Source: a virus | DNA length: 22,104 nt | Virus record (IMG/VR): IMGVR_UViG_3300042907_000215 | Coordinates: 1-22,104 of that record | Reading direction: 5' to 3' (one strand) | Part shown: piece after piece, positions 1 through 10,900 of the stretch | Layout: each line of letters starts with the position of its first letter | Position numbering within the stretch: position 1 is the stretch's first letter | Notes under the pieces: generated by a model | What the model was told of the DNA's origin: nothing | Database searches by the model: none | The model's input: only the letters and a program-made list of their open reading frames with translations | Made by a program: the position numbers and the translations under genes

Positions 1-3000
1 ACCTCACTCAAATATATAGTCATTTTTGGTCCATCTAGTCCTCTTGAATATTCTATGTTATAAATAACAAAACGTGAACTAGAAGATGTAACAAGATCTA
101 ATCCATTATTATTCTTATAATCAATTGAAATAATATCACCAAGTTGAATTGTGGGGTTTGCAAAAATTTCTAGTCCAATTGCTTTTTTTGGAACCATTAA
201 TTTATCTACTAACCATCCCATTAAATTTTCTGCATCTTCTGTGGTTTGTATGTATTCTGCTTCTATAGAGAAAGCGCTTTTCCCATAATTCATTCTACTT
301 AATTTAACATTATTGTATTTTTCTTTTTGTATGTTTGGAGAATAGACTATAACATCGCCAATAAGTTCAGGGTCTGAAAAACTTGATTTCTTTTTAAAGT
401 AATCATCTACGGTAAGTTCATTACTGCTATCACTTGTAAATGCAATACCTTGAATTTTTAAAAAGTTTGAAGTAGTTGTGCTTACGTCTAATAAAGTATC
501 TGTTGCATTAAATATTAAAAACTCTGCTCCATATGCATTTGCTTCAAATCCAGAGATTGTATATTCTTTTACTTTGTCTGGAGCATTTACTATTTTTGCA
601 TATAGTGCTGGATATGCATTGTCAAACTTTGCATTAATGTATGCACACTCTCTCATTATAGTTCCAAATTCTTCAAAATAAATACTATAGGTTGGAGGAG
701 TCAAACTACTTATTCCCGTTAAGTATGATTCTTGTAAAATTCCACTCATTGCATATCTTCTTAATGATTGATCAACATTAATATCTGTTTTTGCAAACAC
801 TTTTCCAACTTGATCACTTACAATAAAACCAGCATCTTGTGAATAGTTGTTAGTTAGAGCATAAAAATTTTCAAACATACACTTAGAAGATCCTCTAATA
901 AATAAAGCAGTATTTGGATATGCTGGAAGTGGTGAAGTGTCATCAACTTGACCAATTAAAACATTATTTATATATAGGTAAAATCTTCTTGTATTTTTAT
1001 TTGCTAGGTCTTCATACTCTACTGCTAAATCATAAACTGTTGTGTATTGTTCAGCATATTTTCTTGATATCCCGACAAAATCTCCAGAGTCATATTGGAT
1101 CTGTTCATTGAATGCATTAAACAATAATGTTGGAATGGCATTTGCTTCTCCAGTGCCTTGTTCAATTTTATAAAATATAATATTTGAAGTGTCTTTTGTG
1201 GCGCCGTCTAATGCGATAACCTCAAAATAATATCCATTATTAGTTTCTGAATTAAGAAGAATTGCAAGTCCTCCAGAGTTTCCAGATATAACAACATTTT
1301 GTTCTGGCGATGGTGAATTATTTGTATAGTATTTCATTCCAGAAAGTGGGACTGCGGTAGAAATTACATTACCACTTTGTGTTTTTAATTCTCCTCCTAT
1401 GTCACCAATAATACGCATTCTGGCTCCAAAGTGTTTAAACACTGCTTTGTCTAGTGTTTTATAAACATATGATATGTGATCTATTGGTTTTGGATCTGTT
1501 GTAATAAACTCTTTACCTTTAAAAACAAGTGCTGATGATTGAACTAATCCTTTATTTTTAGCAGGGTCTATGGATTTTACAGATGATCTTTCTGTTTCTG
1601 TAAAAGGATGCTCTGATAAAAATCTTTTAATTACACCATTAACAAATGCTGAACTAGCAATAGTATTTGAAATACCAGCAGAGCCAGCAACTGTAGTTCC
1701 ACTAAAAGTAGTATCTCCAAATAAATATTTAGAGTCCATTAAACAACCTTTACGATTACTAGGATCGAACCAATAGTCATCTAATGCTGCTTTGTGAGAA
1801 ACAATAGCCGTTCCAAACTGAGCCCTTCCATGTTGTGCTACGGCACCATTCTTCATTCTTGTCACTCCAGATACCGTTTCATAATAGGGCTCTGAGTATA
1901 TTCTAACTTTTCCATTTGGATATATTTTGCCATTATATTTTAATTTATTTAAATAATTTTTGTATTCAGAATCACTACTTATCCATACATTTCCAATTCC
2001 CTCAACAAAATATTGAACTGCATCATATTTAATAACTTCACCATTAGCATAAAAATATCCTTGATTTCTTGAAATTAAATAAATACTTTCTCCAAAATCA
2101 ATAATGTTATTTATTAGTTGATTAGCAACTACAGTTGGGGCTACTCCTTCAAGTTTTGAATTTAATGCAATTGCTGACAATGTAAATCCACTTGATTTTT
2201 GACTTGACCCTTTTAGTTCTTCATAGTTAGATATTTCCCATAGAAGCGATGGTTTATATACCCAAAATTTATTCTCTGCGCTTGATACCGTTTCTTCACC
2301 TATTGCTGAATATGTTTTATCAATGTATCTTGACGTATAATTAATTTTTCCATCATTATAAATTTTTTTATCTTGAGAAGCAATTGAAATAATATTAGGA
2401 AGTTTTTTACCAGTAATTAATTTATTTTCAATAACACCAGTATCTTCATTTGTTTTTGATCCAATCAATGTTGTATCTATTGACCTCTTTGATGCTTCTG
2501 GTATTAAATAATTTTTGCTCATTGCAATAAAGTTATTGTATTCATCAAAAAACATTGCTGTTTGTGTTGAGACTGCTAAACTATTTAATACTTCTGCAAC
2601 ACTTTGATCTGGTCCCACAAAAAAATATGGAATTACTGGATCAATTTCTCCTTCTATTCTTTTATAAACATAATTACTAAATCCAATAGCATCTAGCAAA
2701 ATTGATATTGCATAACTTACTGATATGTTTGTAAGAAAAAGTTTTGGGGCAAGCATTGATTCAAAATAAAAATAAAAATCTCTTAACTCTAAAGATATAG
2801 TTCCACCAGTTATATCTGCTTGTGGAAAACCTTCTGAATATAAAGTTTTAATTGGAACGCTGTAATCATTTCCAGATACATTTAAAAATGTTTCATAAAA
2901 ATTAAATTTAATATTTTTTGTAACATATTTAGAAATAATACTATTTGTATTATTTTCATTAAATGCTTGGTCATCGTCAAATATTGAAATATTTCCAGTT

Positions 3001-4355
3001 GAGGCTAGAAGTTGTCCAACTGGCAAAGAAGTTGATCCAAGATCAGACAACTGTTTAGTTACTTTGTAGTTAATAGTTTTATTTGATATGTTTGCAATTA
3101 GTCTTGGTGACATCTCAATTAAATCAAATGTTGAGGCAAATTTATTCATTGTCTCTGCAACAATTCTAATTCCTCTAACATATTGAAATTCACGGTATGT
3201 AGTAATGTTATCTTTAATAAAATATTCTGGTGATGTAAAATTAGTAACAAAATTTGTTTCTTTAGTCAAGTCTGAATTTGTTAATTTCCAACCATACTCA
3301 GGAATAAACGTTTGATAAACTTTTGTTGTATTGTTCCAAATATGGTAAACTCCTTTATCTGTTGCTGATCCTACAACTAAATAGGCATAGCCATCAATTG
3401 ATTTGTTTGGCAACAATGTTGTAGAGGATATCTTTTCAACATGAATAAATCTATTTTTATGCTCAATTGGGACAATTAATCCATAGGATAACTCTACATA
3501 TCCATCTTCATTAATTATTGGAGTTGCGTCATCTCTTAGTGAATTAGCATTAAAAGTTTTTGCTGGTACCCATGAATTTCCAGATAAGTATTCTATTTTC
3601 CAATTAATAGGAACTTGTTTATTGGAGTTTCCATAAAGTGGATCTGCAATAGCAGTTGTAGAAGTATTAAAAGGGCCTAAATTTTTAGTTCCAACATGAG
3701 TTTGCATTTTAACTATAAGTCTATTAGCGGGAACATTTTCTTTATATACTACAAATGGTCCAACGTCTTCAATTGGATATTGGTTAGTTGTAGAATTTTT
3801 TGATATACCCCGTTCTGGTGAATTAGTGTCTGTCCCATTTTCTGTTCTATAAGACGTCCAATATTTAAATTGATCATCTCTTGCTGGCATATAGTATCTT
3901 GGCCTTTGAGAAAAAGAACTAATAGTACTAATTGAATTATCAACAAGTTGTTGATTTTCAATCAAATTAGTATTAAAATTATGAAGATGTCTTCCTGGAA
4001 TATAAAGGGCTTTATTAATTCCAGATCTTGGACGAAAAGGTTTAACACAATCTTCTAATGAATAAAACATATTATGTTTTTCTTTATCCTTAGAAAATAA
4101 TGATGGGACATCCTCATTGTCATATCCATTATCAACTACAATGTCTGCATCCGTTGCTCCCGTGTAAGAAGCGTTAGTGTCATTTGCATCAAATGAAAGA
4201 GACGCTTTTCCAATTCCTGTATCTCTATTTCTATAATTTCCTAATTTAAAAATATTATCTGGAACATTCATATTCCATTCTGCTAATATTGTTGCACGGG
4301 TTTCAAGCGTTGAATTAGTTTCTATATGGTTTTTTAATGTTGTATTTACAAACAT
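1..4355 (-). CDS. Large tail-tip / minor tail protein with a LamG-like domain (partial, 3' end outside window)
   Basis: I translated the minus strand by hand from the ATG at 4355 and found no stop down to base 1, giving at least 1451 residues. The ATG directly abuts the TAA of the preceding gene, so translation is probably coupled. The protein is rich in Asn, Ser, Thr and aromatic residues, as expected for a beta-rich tail-tip protein. Residues about 945 to 1170 look like a concanavalin/LamG-type module (GGLAILLNSETNNGYYFEV, then FYLYINNVLIGQVDD). Near the right end, LEIFANPTIQLGDIISIDY is typical of C-terminal regions of tail-hub and minor tail proteins. The position after the tape measure and a distal-tail-like gene fits a baseplate or adhesion role. 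The LamG-like part may bind a host surface glycan (inference). The true C-terminus is not visible. Confidence 0.85.
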   Translation of the reverse strand, partial: MFVNTTLKNHIETNSTLETRATILAEWNMNVPDNIFKLGNYRNRDTGIGKASLSFDANDTNASYTGATDADIVVDNGYDNEDVPSLFSKDKEKHNMFYSLEDCVKPFRPRSGINKALYIPGRHLHNFNTNLIENQQLVDNSISTISSFSQRPRYYMPARDDQFKYWTSYRTENGTDTNSPERGISKNSTTNQYPIEDVGPFVVYKENVPANRLIVKMQTHVGTKNLGPFNTSTTAIADPLYGNSNKQVPINWKIEYLSGNSWVPAKTFNANSLRDDATPIINEDGYVELSYGLIVPIEHKNRFIHVEKISSTTLLPNKSIDGYAYLVVGSATDKGVYHIWNNTTKVYQTFIPEYGWKLTNSDLTKETNFVTNFTSPEYFIKDNITTYREFQYVRGIRIVAETMNKFASTFDLIEMSPRLIANISNKTINYKVTKQLSDLGSTSLPVGQLLASTGNISIFDDDQAFNENNTNSIISKYVTKNIKFNFYETFLNVSGNDYSVPIKTLYSEGFPQADITGGTISLELRDFYFYFESMLAPKLFLTNISVSYAISILLDAIGFSNYVYKRIEGEIDPVIPYFFVGPDQSVAEVLNSLAVSTQTAMFFDEYNNFIAMSKNYLIPEASKRSIDTTLIGSKTNEDTGVIENKLITGKKLPNIISIASQDKKIYNDGKINYTSRYIDKTYSAIGEETVSSAENKFWVYKPSLLWEISNYEELKGSSQKSSGFTLSAIALNSKLEGVAPTVVANQLINNIIDFGESIYLISRNQGYFYANGEVIKYDAVQYFVEGIGNVWISSDSEYKNYLNKLKYNGKIYPNGKVRIYSEPYYETVSGVTRMKNGAVAQHGRAQFGTAIVSHKAALDDYWFDPSNRKGCLMDSKYLFGDTTFSGTTVAGSAGISNTIASSAFVNGVIKRFLSEHPFTETERSSVKSIDPAKNKGLVQSSALVFKGKEFITTDPKPIDHISYVYKTLDKAVFKHFGARMRIIGDIGGELKTQSGNVISTAVPLSGMKYYTNNSPSPEQNVVISGNSGGLAILLNSETNNGYYFEVIALDGATKDTSNIIFYKIEQGTGEANAIPTLLFNAFNEQIQYDSGDFVGISRKYAEQYTTVYDLAVEYEDLANKNTRRFYLYINNVLIGQVDDTSPLPAYPNTALFIRGSSKCMFENFYALTNNYSQDAGFIVSDQVGKVFAKTDINVDQSLRRYAMSGILQESYLTGISSLTPPTYSIYFEEFGTIMRECAYINAKFDNAYPALYAKIVNAPDKVKEYTISGFEANAYGAEFLIFNATDTLLDVSTTTSNFLKIQGIAFTSDSSNELTVDDYFKKKSSFSDPELIGDVIVYSPNIQKEKYNNVKLSRMNYGKSAFSIEAEYIQTTEDAENLMGWLVDKLMVPKKAIGLEIFANPTIQLGDIISIDYKNNNGLDLVTSSSSRFVIYNIEYSRGLDGPKMTIYLSE

Positions 4356-4991
4356 TTAAACCTCTTCCAGCGATACCGTAATATCCCAAAGATCATGATT
4401 GCTTTGTCCACGCTTAGATACTGTATATGAAAAATCAGAAACGTAAACTTGAACAATTTGGTTATACTGTTCTAAATGTGTATATGGTGCTGAAGTTCCG
4501 TCTTGTACATAGTTATTAAATTTGTCATAGGCTAGAAACATCCAAAATGGTCCCGTGTGGTTTTCATACCAGTCTAGCATTTCTACTCCGCCTGCGCCAC
4601 CATCAACGGTGTATTCGGGGCTTTGTGATGTCATACCAGAGCCTGCTCCAGTAGTAGCCCAGTTTGGTACAGAATAATAAGATCTTGATGGTAGATTGTT
4701 CCAACCTACACTTAAAGTATTTTTATCAGCAATATGAAAAGACCTCATATTTCCATTAATCATTCTTTGCCTTTGTTCAATTCTTTCTGTTTTAAATTGA
4801 AGTGGGCTGCGATTGTGATCAGATAAGATTAAAAATTTGTTAAGATTAGTAGTCTCTGTAGTATATGCTCCTATTTCAAATCCTTCTGGTACGTACATTC
4901 CATTTTCTAAAGTCCCTGGATTTTCTGACCATAGGATTCCTTGTGGTCTAGCATAACGCTTTCTTCCACTCATATATGCTGCGGTAGCCAT
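4356..4991 (-). CDS. Distal tail-like minor tail protein
   Basis: This 211-residue protein starts at an ATG that shares one base with the tape measure stop (TAATG), indicating translational coupling. I see no signal peptide or membrane segment. It is rich in Trp and Tyr, with stretches such as GPFWMFLAYDKFNNYVQDG and DLWDITVSLEEV that suggest a beta-sandwich. In siphophages the gene just after the tape measure usually encodes the distal tail protein, which joins the end of the tail tube to the tip. Size and place fit that role, but I recognise no diagnostic motif, so the assignment rests mainly on synteny. It could instead be another minor tail protein. Confidence 0.75.
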   Translation of the reverse strand: MATAAYMSGRKRYARPQGILWSENPGTLENGMYVPEGFEIGAYTTETTNLNKFLILSDHNRSPLQFKTERIEQRQRMINGNMRSFHIADKNTLSVGWNNLPSRSYYSVPNWATTGAGSGMTSQSPEYTVDGGAGGVEMLDWYENHTGPFWMFLAYDKFNNYVQDGTSAPYTHLEQYNQIVQVYVSDFSYTVSKRGQSNHDLWDITVSLEEV

Positions 4992-7900
4992 TAGAAACTC
5001 CTAATTCTTTGATTATCAACTTGTTTAATTTGATTAATAACGCTACGTGCAATATCATTTGGATTTGCACCACTATTACTCACATTAACGCTAAGGTTAT
5101 AATTATACAGGGTTTTGGAATTATTTACTGCTGTTTTTGATCCATTAGAATTTCTAATAGAAGAAGACATTGAATCAGGCGATTTAAAAGTTGGTGAATT
5201 TATAGCGCTAAGTAGTGGGCCAAATCTTTGAGTTGCTTTTCTATTTACTATAAACTCTCCAGGAGTAAGCATTGCAGGAACTGTATCAGTACCCCTAGCA
5301 AATCCACCAGATGCCATGTATTTGGGAACCATTCCACCCATATTTCCATATTTAATTTTATAATCTCTTTCAGCATTTGCTGCTGCTAAAACTAATGGAG
5401 AGTTAATATTTAAATGTGCAAGTGCTTTTTGATATGGGGCTTGTGCTGCCTTTATTGCTGCTGCTTGTTTTGCTGCTGCTGCTGCTGCATTTGCCTCTAT
5501 ACCACGAAGTGATTGTGCATCAACTGCTGTTTGTGTTTTTCCTGCTTTTGCAGCAGCCGCTGCTTGTGCTGCTTTTTGTGCTGCTGCAGCATCTGCTGCT
5601 GCTTTTACATCTGCTTGTTTACCTCTACCCATTGCGCCTGCAATATCAAATGCTGGAGCAGGTATATCCATTTTGGTAACTTTTGTAAGTGCTGCTTTTT
5701 GTTTGTCTGCAGTTACTGCATCTGCTGCTGCTTGTGCTTTTGCTTCGTTGTTTTTAACTCCAGCAAGCATACTTACATAATCAAATACTAAAGGATTTTT
5801 ATTTATTGCTGGATCTATTCTTTCAAGTTTTTTAATTGCATCTGATTGTTTTGTTGCAGTTATTTCATCTGCTATTCCTTTTGCAGTTGATTCTTTTTGT
5901 TTTTCTTGACCAAGTAAACTTACATAATCAAATACTAAAGGATCTTTGTTTATTGCTGGATCTATGTTTTCAAGTTTTTTAGTTGCTTCTGATTGTTTTG
6001 CATTCATTAATAGTATTGCTTGCATACTGTGGGCATAAATACCATTCATTTCTGCAACTTTAAGACTTACTCTCTCTCCTGCATCTGCATTTGTTTTTGC
6101 ATGTGCTTCTGCTGCTTTTACTGCAGCAAGAGCCTCTGCTGCTTTCATTTTATTTTCATTTGTAACTTTAGTTTGATGATCTGCCATAGCAACGGTTATG
6201 TTAGTTTTTGTTTGTTCATGTGTTTCTAATATTTGTTGAAAATTACGCTGTCTTGCTTCATCTTTAGCATTTGCAACATCCATAGCAGTTGTAATTTCTT
6301 TTGCTGGGGATGACACACTTATGTTAATGTTTGATCCTGAAACACTAACTGATGCTTTTCCAGATCCACCAGTTGGTCCACCAGTTGATCCACCAGTTGG
6401 TCCACCAGTTGATCCACCAGTTGGTCCACCAGTTGGTCCATTTGGTGTATTAGTAGTTTTAGTTGGTAGTGTTGTACCTTTAGGAGTAGGTCTTGATCCT
6501 GGATCTTTTCCAATACCGGCAAGGTAGCGACCAAAAGCACTTGCCCAAGTATCCATTGCTGCTGCATTTGCAATAAGTGCGTCCGTTTGGGCTTTAAGAT
6601 ATGCTGGATCCATAAAATTTTGACCAGTTTTTTGAACTGCTGCGGTAAGGTCTTTATTAAACTGTACCATTGCTTTATCTACTTTGAGTGAAGCAGCAGT
6701 TGTTGCTGTTGTAATTCCTTCGGCAGATTGTGAAATTAACAATGCTAGTTGTTCGTCATCAGCCTTAAACCCAGCAGCAATTGCAAGTCTATTAGCCTCT
6801 GCTACTCCTACTGCTTGTGCTTTTGTATATCCACCAATTTTCTTTAAATTTTCATCAATTTTTATAAATCTTAATCTAATCTTTTCATCAACATCAACTA
6901 ATTCTTCATTAAGTATTTTGCTGCTATCTTCAAGTTGTTTTCTAGTTTGCCCTGCTGGACTTGTAACACCTTTAATAGCATTTTCTTTTGCTTTTTGTGT
7001 TGCTTCCATTCTTGTTTTTGCATTTTTTGCAATCTGTGCATTTCTATATTCTTGCATTGCAGATGCTGCTGCAGCCATATCTCCACTTGCAAGAGCAGAA
7101 GCAATGTCCATTTTTTTAGATTGAAGTTCATTTGATTGCTCTTGTAGTTTATTAATTTCTTCAAGTGCGGCTATTTGTGCATCGTATCTTTCATTTATTT
7201 TATCTTCTTGTCTTGTAATTAATTCTAATGCATATGCATTATCTGCTAACTTATTTGTTGCTGCGCTTTTTTGAAGAATATATTCATTCTCAACTAGTTT
7301 TTCTTGTAGTGCAGCATAAGCCATTAATGCTTCATTTTTCATGCTTTGTCTTACAAGCGCATCTTGTTGAGCAATGGTTGTAACTCTATCGTATTTTTCT
7401 TCTGCTTTATTAACTGCAGTTTGGCTTGCTATAATTTCATCTAATGCTTTTCCTTTAAGTTTTCCATTAATTATTTGTTTGTTTGTAGAATTATTTGCAG
7501 CAATTTCCATTGCCACTTCATAAGAAACTCCTTTTTGTCTTAAAATATTTACTGCTTTAGTTTTGTCTGCTAACTCCTGCATCCTTTTAGCATTGTCTGC
7601 TACAAGATCGCCAGTAAATATTGCACTAAGAACTTTATTTAATACTGCTGCATCTTTTCCTATTTTTAAAATTCCATCTTTTATAGATAATCCAAATTTA
7701 CTAAAATTTTTCTGAATGTCTTCTGGAGACAACCCTTTAATATAATCAACAAACTCTGTTCCAACTTTTTTAGACTTTAATAATTGATTAGCAATTCCGT
7801 TAAATGCGTTAAACCCTCCACCTTTTTTAATTGGATTATTCATTGCTTTTCTTAATGCATTCATTCCGCCTAATGCATCAATAGATGCTTGTTGTACAAG

Positions 7901-10900
7901 TTTAAGTTTTTTAGCCATATCATCAAAGGTTGTATCTCTTTCTTTTTTAACAGCAGGAGTAGTAGGTCCAGTGCCACCACCAAAAGATGTATCAGACGTT
8001 GTTTCAGTAACCTTTTGACCTATTGCTTCTCTGTATTTAGCAAGTTGTGCTGGCAATGATAATTTGCTATATTGAGCCCCGCCATATTTTCCAGTTTCTT
8101 TTTGCCATTGTAAAAAGTTTTTATCTTTCATTAATATTTCATTGTCATATGTTAATAATGTTCTAATTGTTGAAAGGTATGTATTACGTTGTTCTGGACT
8201 TGTTAATTTCTTTAAGTATTCTGGATCAACTGTTCCAATAAACTTTGGTTCAATTTCAGAAAGTATCTTTGTAGTAAAGACTCCTTTATTGTCTTCAATT
8301 GCTTTTAAATCTTTTGAAAGTTCTTTTTGTGCTTCTGGATTTTTTAAAAGAGTTTCTGTTTCAAGATCGAGTTCAAGAACTCCACCTAACCTAGAGAACT
8401 TTTGCATCATTGTAAGAAATTCATCTGCATCCTTACCTTTTTTAGTTCCTAGTTGAAGCATAAAATCAGATTGCAAACTTTCAATTGGTTTTCCATTTGA
8501 ATCTTGAAATGCCTGAACAATATCTAATGCTGCAGCACCATCTTCTCCACCTAATTTAGTCATAATAGCAACTGTTTGTTGAAGATCTTCTTTCTTTGAA
8601 AATGTATTAAAAAGTTTAATAATTTCTGATGGGGCTATTTCTCCAGCACTTAGTTGAAGTTTAAGTCCTGCAACTTGAGTATCTTTTAAATTGCCCGTTT
8701 TTATTGCTTCTCCTAACATATCTTTTGATGCTCCAACAAAACCTTCTTCAGTTGTGCCTTTATATTTTTTTGTAACTGCTTTATCAATTGCAGTATTTAC
8801 TGAATTTCTTGTATTACCTTTTGTTGACTCATATGATTTTAAAACTGACTCTCTTTGTTTTAATCGTTCGGCATCAAGAATTGCTCTATTTTTATCATAT
8901 TTGTCATCTAATTGTTTAACTTCTGAAATTTTTCCTTCAATAATAAGTTGTTCTCTTTTTTGTTTATATTGAAGTTCGTATGAATCTATAAGTTGTTTTG
9001 ATTGTTCAAGCATATTTTGATTTTGAACAACAGCAGCACCACTTATTTCTGCAAGTTGTTTATTATATTTTACTTGTGTCTTATATGCAATAAAACCTCC
9101 AGCAAGTCCACCAATTGCTGCACCTGCAGCCGTCCCAATTCCTGCTCCTAGTGCGGTTCCTGCTCCTGGAATTATACTGCCTATTGCGCTTCCAGCCATA
9201 GACCCCGCTTTTGCTCCTATAAGGGCACCTCCTGCAGCGCCTAGTCCTATTTTTGCTCCCATTCCAAGTCCGTTGAAACCACCAAAACCACCTGAACCTT
9301 TAGCCTTTGCATTATTAAATAAAGCAGTTGAAGTTTTGGTAGAATCTTGCATTAGTTTTGTTCTAATTTCAATTCCAGTATCTAAAATATTTTCTCCATT
9401 TTGTCCAAAAATTCCTTGAAGTTCTCCAGCAACTTTAATTCCCATCATTGTGTCACCCATTGCTTGGCCTATATTAGCAGCAATTGAACGAGCCTGCTCT
9501 GAAGTAAGGGCTCCAGATAAAATAGATGTACTAAGTTGTGCTTTTAGATCTTCTGCTACTGATCCTCTGGTATTTTTAGGATCAATAAGTTTTTGTTGAA
9601 ATGCTTTTGCTTGCGCTATTCCACTGGCGCTGTTAACATAATTTTCTCCAAAAGTAGTTTTTCCAGTTACAGCAACAAGCCCACCTCGTGCTGTTTGTCT
9701 TTTTCTGTCCATTATTTGTGTTGAAGTTGCTTTTCCTGAAAACTCTGCATAAGATTGAATTGCTTTAGTGCTTGTTCCAGTTGCTTCTGTTAAGTCCATT
9801 GCAGCATTTTGGGCTTTGTCAAATTCCATTCTTAACTTAACCATTGCTCCTAAAAATGCCATAACTGGAATTGCAAATGCACCTGTTTTTGTACCTAGCA
9901 TTGGGGCAACCATTGACGCTACTCCCATGATGGGCGCAAGCGTCTGGCCAATTTCACCTGCTTTTCCAGGAGCCATAGCCAGCATTCCTGCTGCCATTGT
10001 TCCACCCATTAATCCACCGCTTATTCTTTGAGCACTTGCCCTTCTTCTTTCGGTTGCCATTTGTTTTGCAGTAGGTTGGGCGTTAGCATCTGGTGTGTCT
10101 GGTGTGCCAGATATGGGAGAACTTTGTATTGGCTTTCCATCTGGTCCAAGAAGTCCAGAAGGTGCGGAAGCCACAACGGGAGCAGGTGCTGCGACAGGCG
10201 TATAACGATTAGCAACAGCAGTCTTTCCTTTTTCTACTGCACTTGCTGCAACAGTTCTTGCTTTTTGAGCAGCATTTTTTGTTTTTTCTTTTGCTGCTTG
10301 AATTTTTTCTTGTTTTATTCTTTGTTTTTTATCACTTTCTGATTCCCAATGTCCTGTACCTTCCCAACCATCAGAATCGAGTGGACGCCATGTGTATCCA
10401 GGTCCAGGAGGAGTACCTGTTTTGCCGTCTTCATGCCCTGGAATATTATCAGATATCATGCCATTAATTAAAGCCCCATATTTCTGTGTCATATCTGCTG
10501 GAATAACTGATTCTCCAGGAGACAACATTGCAGGGACTACATCACCCGCACCCTTTGGACCTGGAACACTTACTATTCCGTCTGCAAATTTTCCAACTTT
10601 AACTGGACGCACTCTTGGAGTTATTGGCTTTGGAAATGCTCGATCTCTTAATGAAGCCTTATGTCCTTTTTGACGTTTTTTTAGTGACGCCTTTTCTTCT
10701 TCTTTTCGAATTGCTGCTTCTGTTTTTTTAGGTACAACTTTAGGTTGAACTGCTATGTGGGTTTTATGTAATTCTCTCCAGTCTACAGACCTAGCCTCTT
10801 CAAGTCTTTTTATCATTGAATCGTATGCAATTCGTTCTTGTGGATCAAGAAGGCCAAAAGAAGATATTGTTGCCTTTAATTTAGGAACAATTCTTTCAAT

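Noticed and set aside
5416-5791. Plus-strand open frames rich in Leu or Cys
   Set aside because: They are the complement of the Ala/Lys/Gln-rich coding sequence of the tape measure; composition is artefactual and no ribosome-binding site precedes them.
6366-6437. Possible CRISPR-like array
   Set aside because: The 12-base units are directly adjacent with no spacers and encode a regular linker in frame.
6684-7124. 146-codon plus-strand frame rich in Ala and Ser
   Set aside because: Lies antisense within the tape measure coiled-coil region, which is plainly coding on the minus strand.
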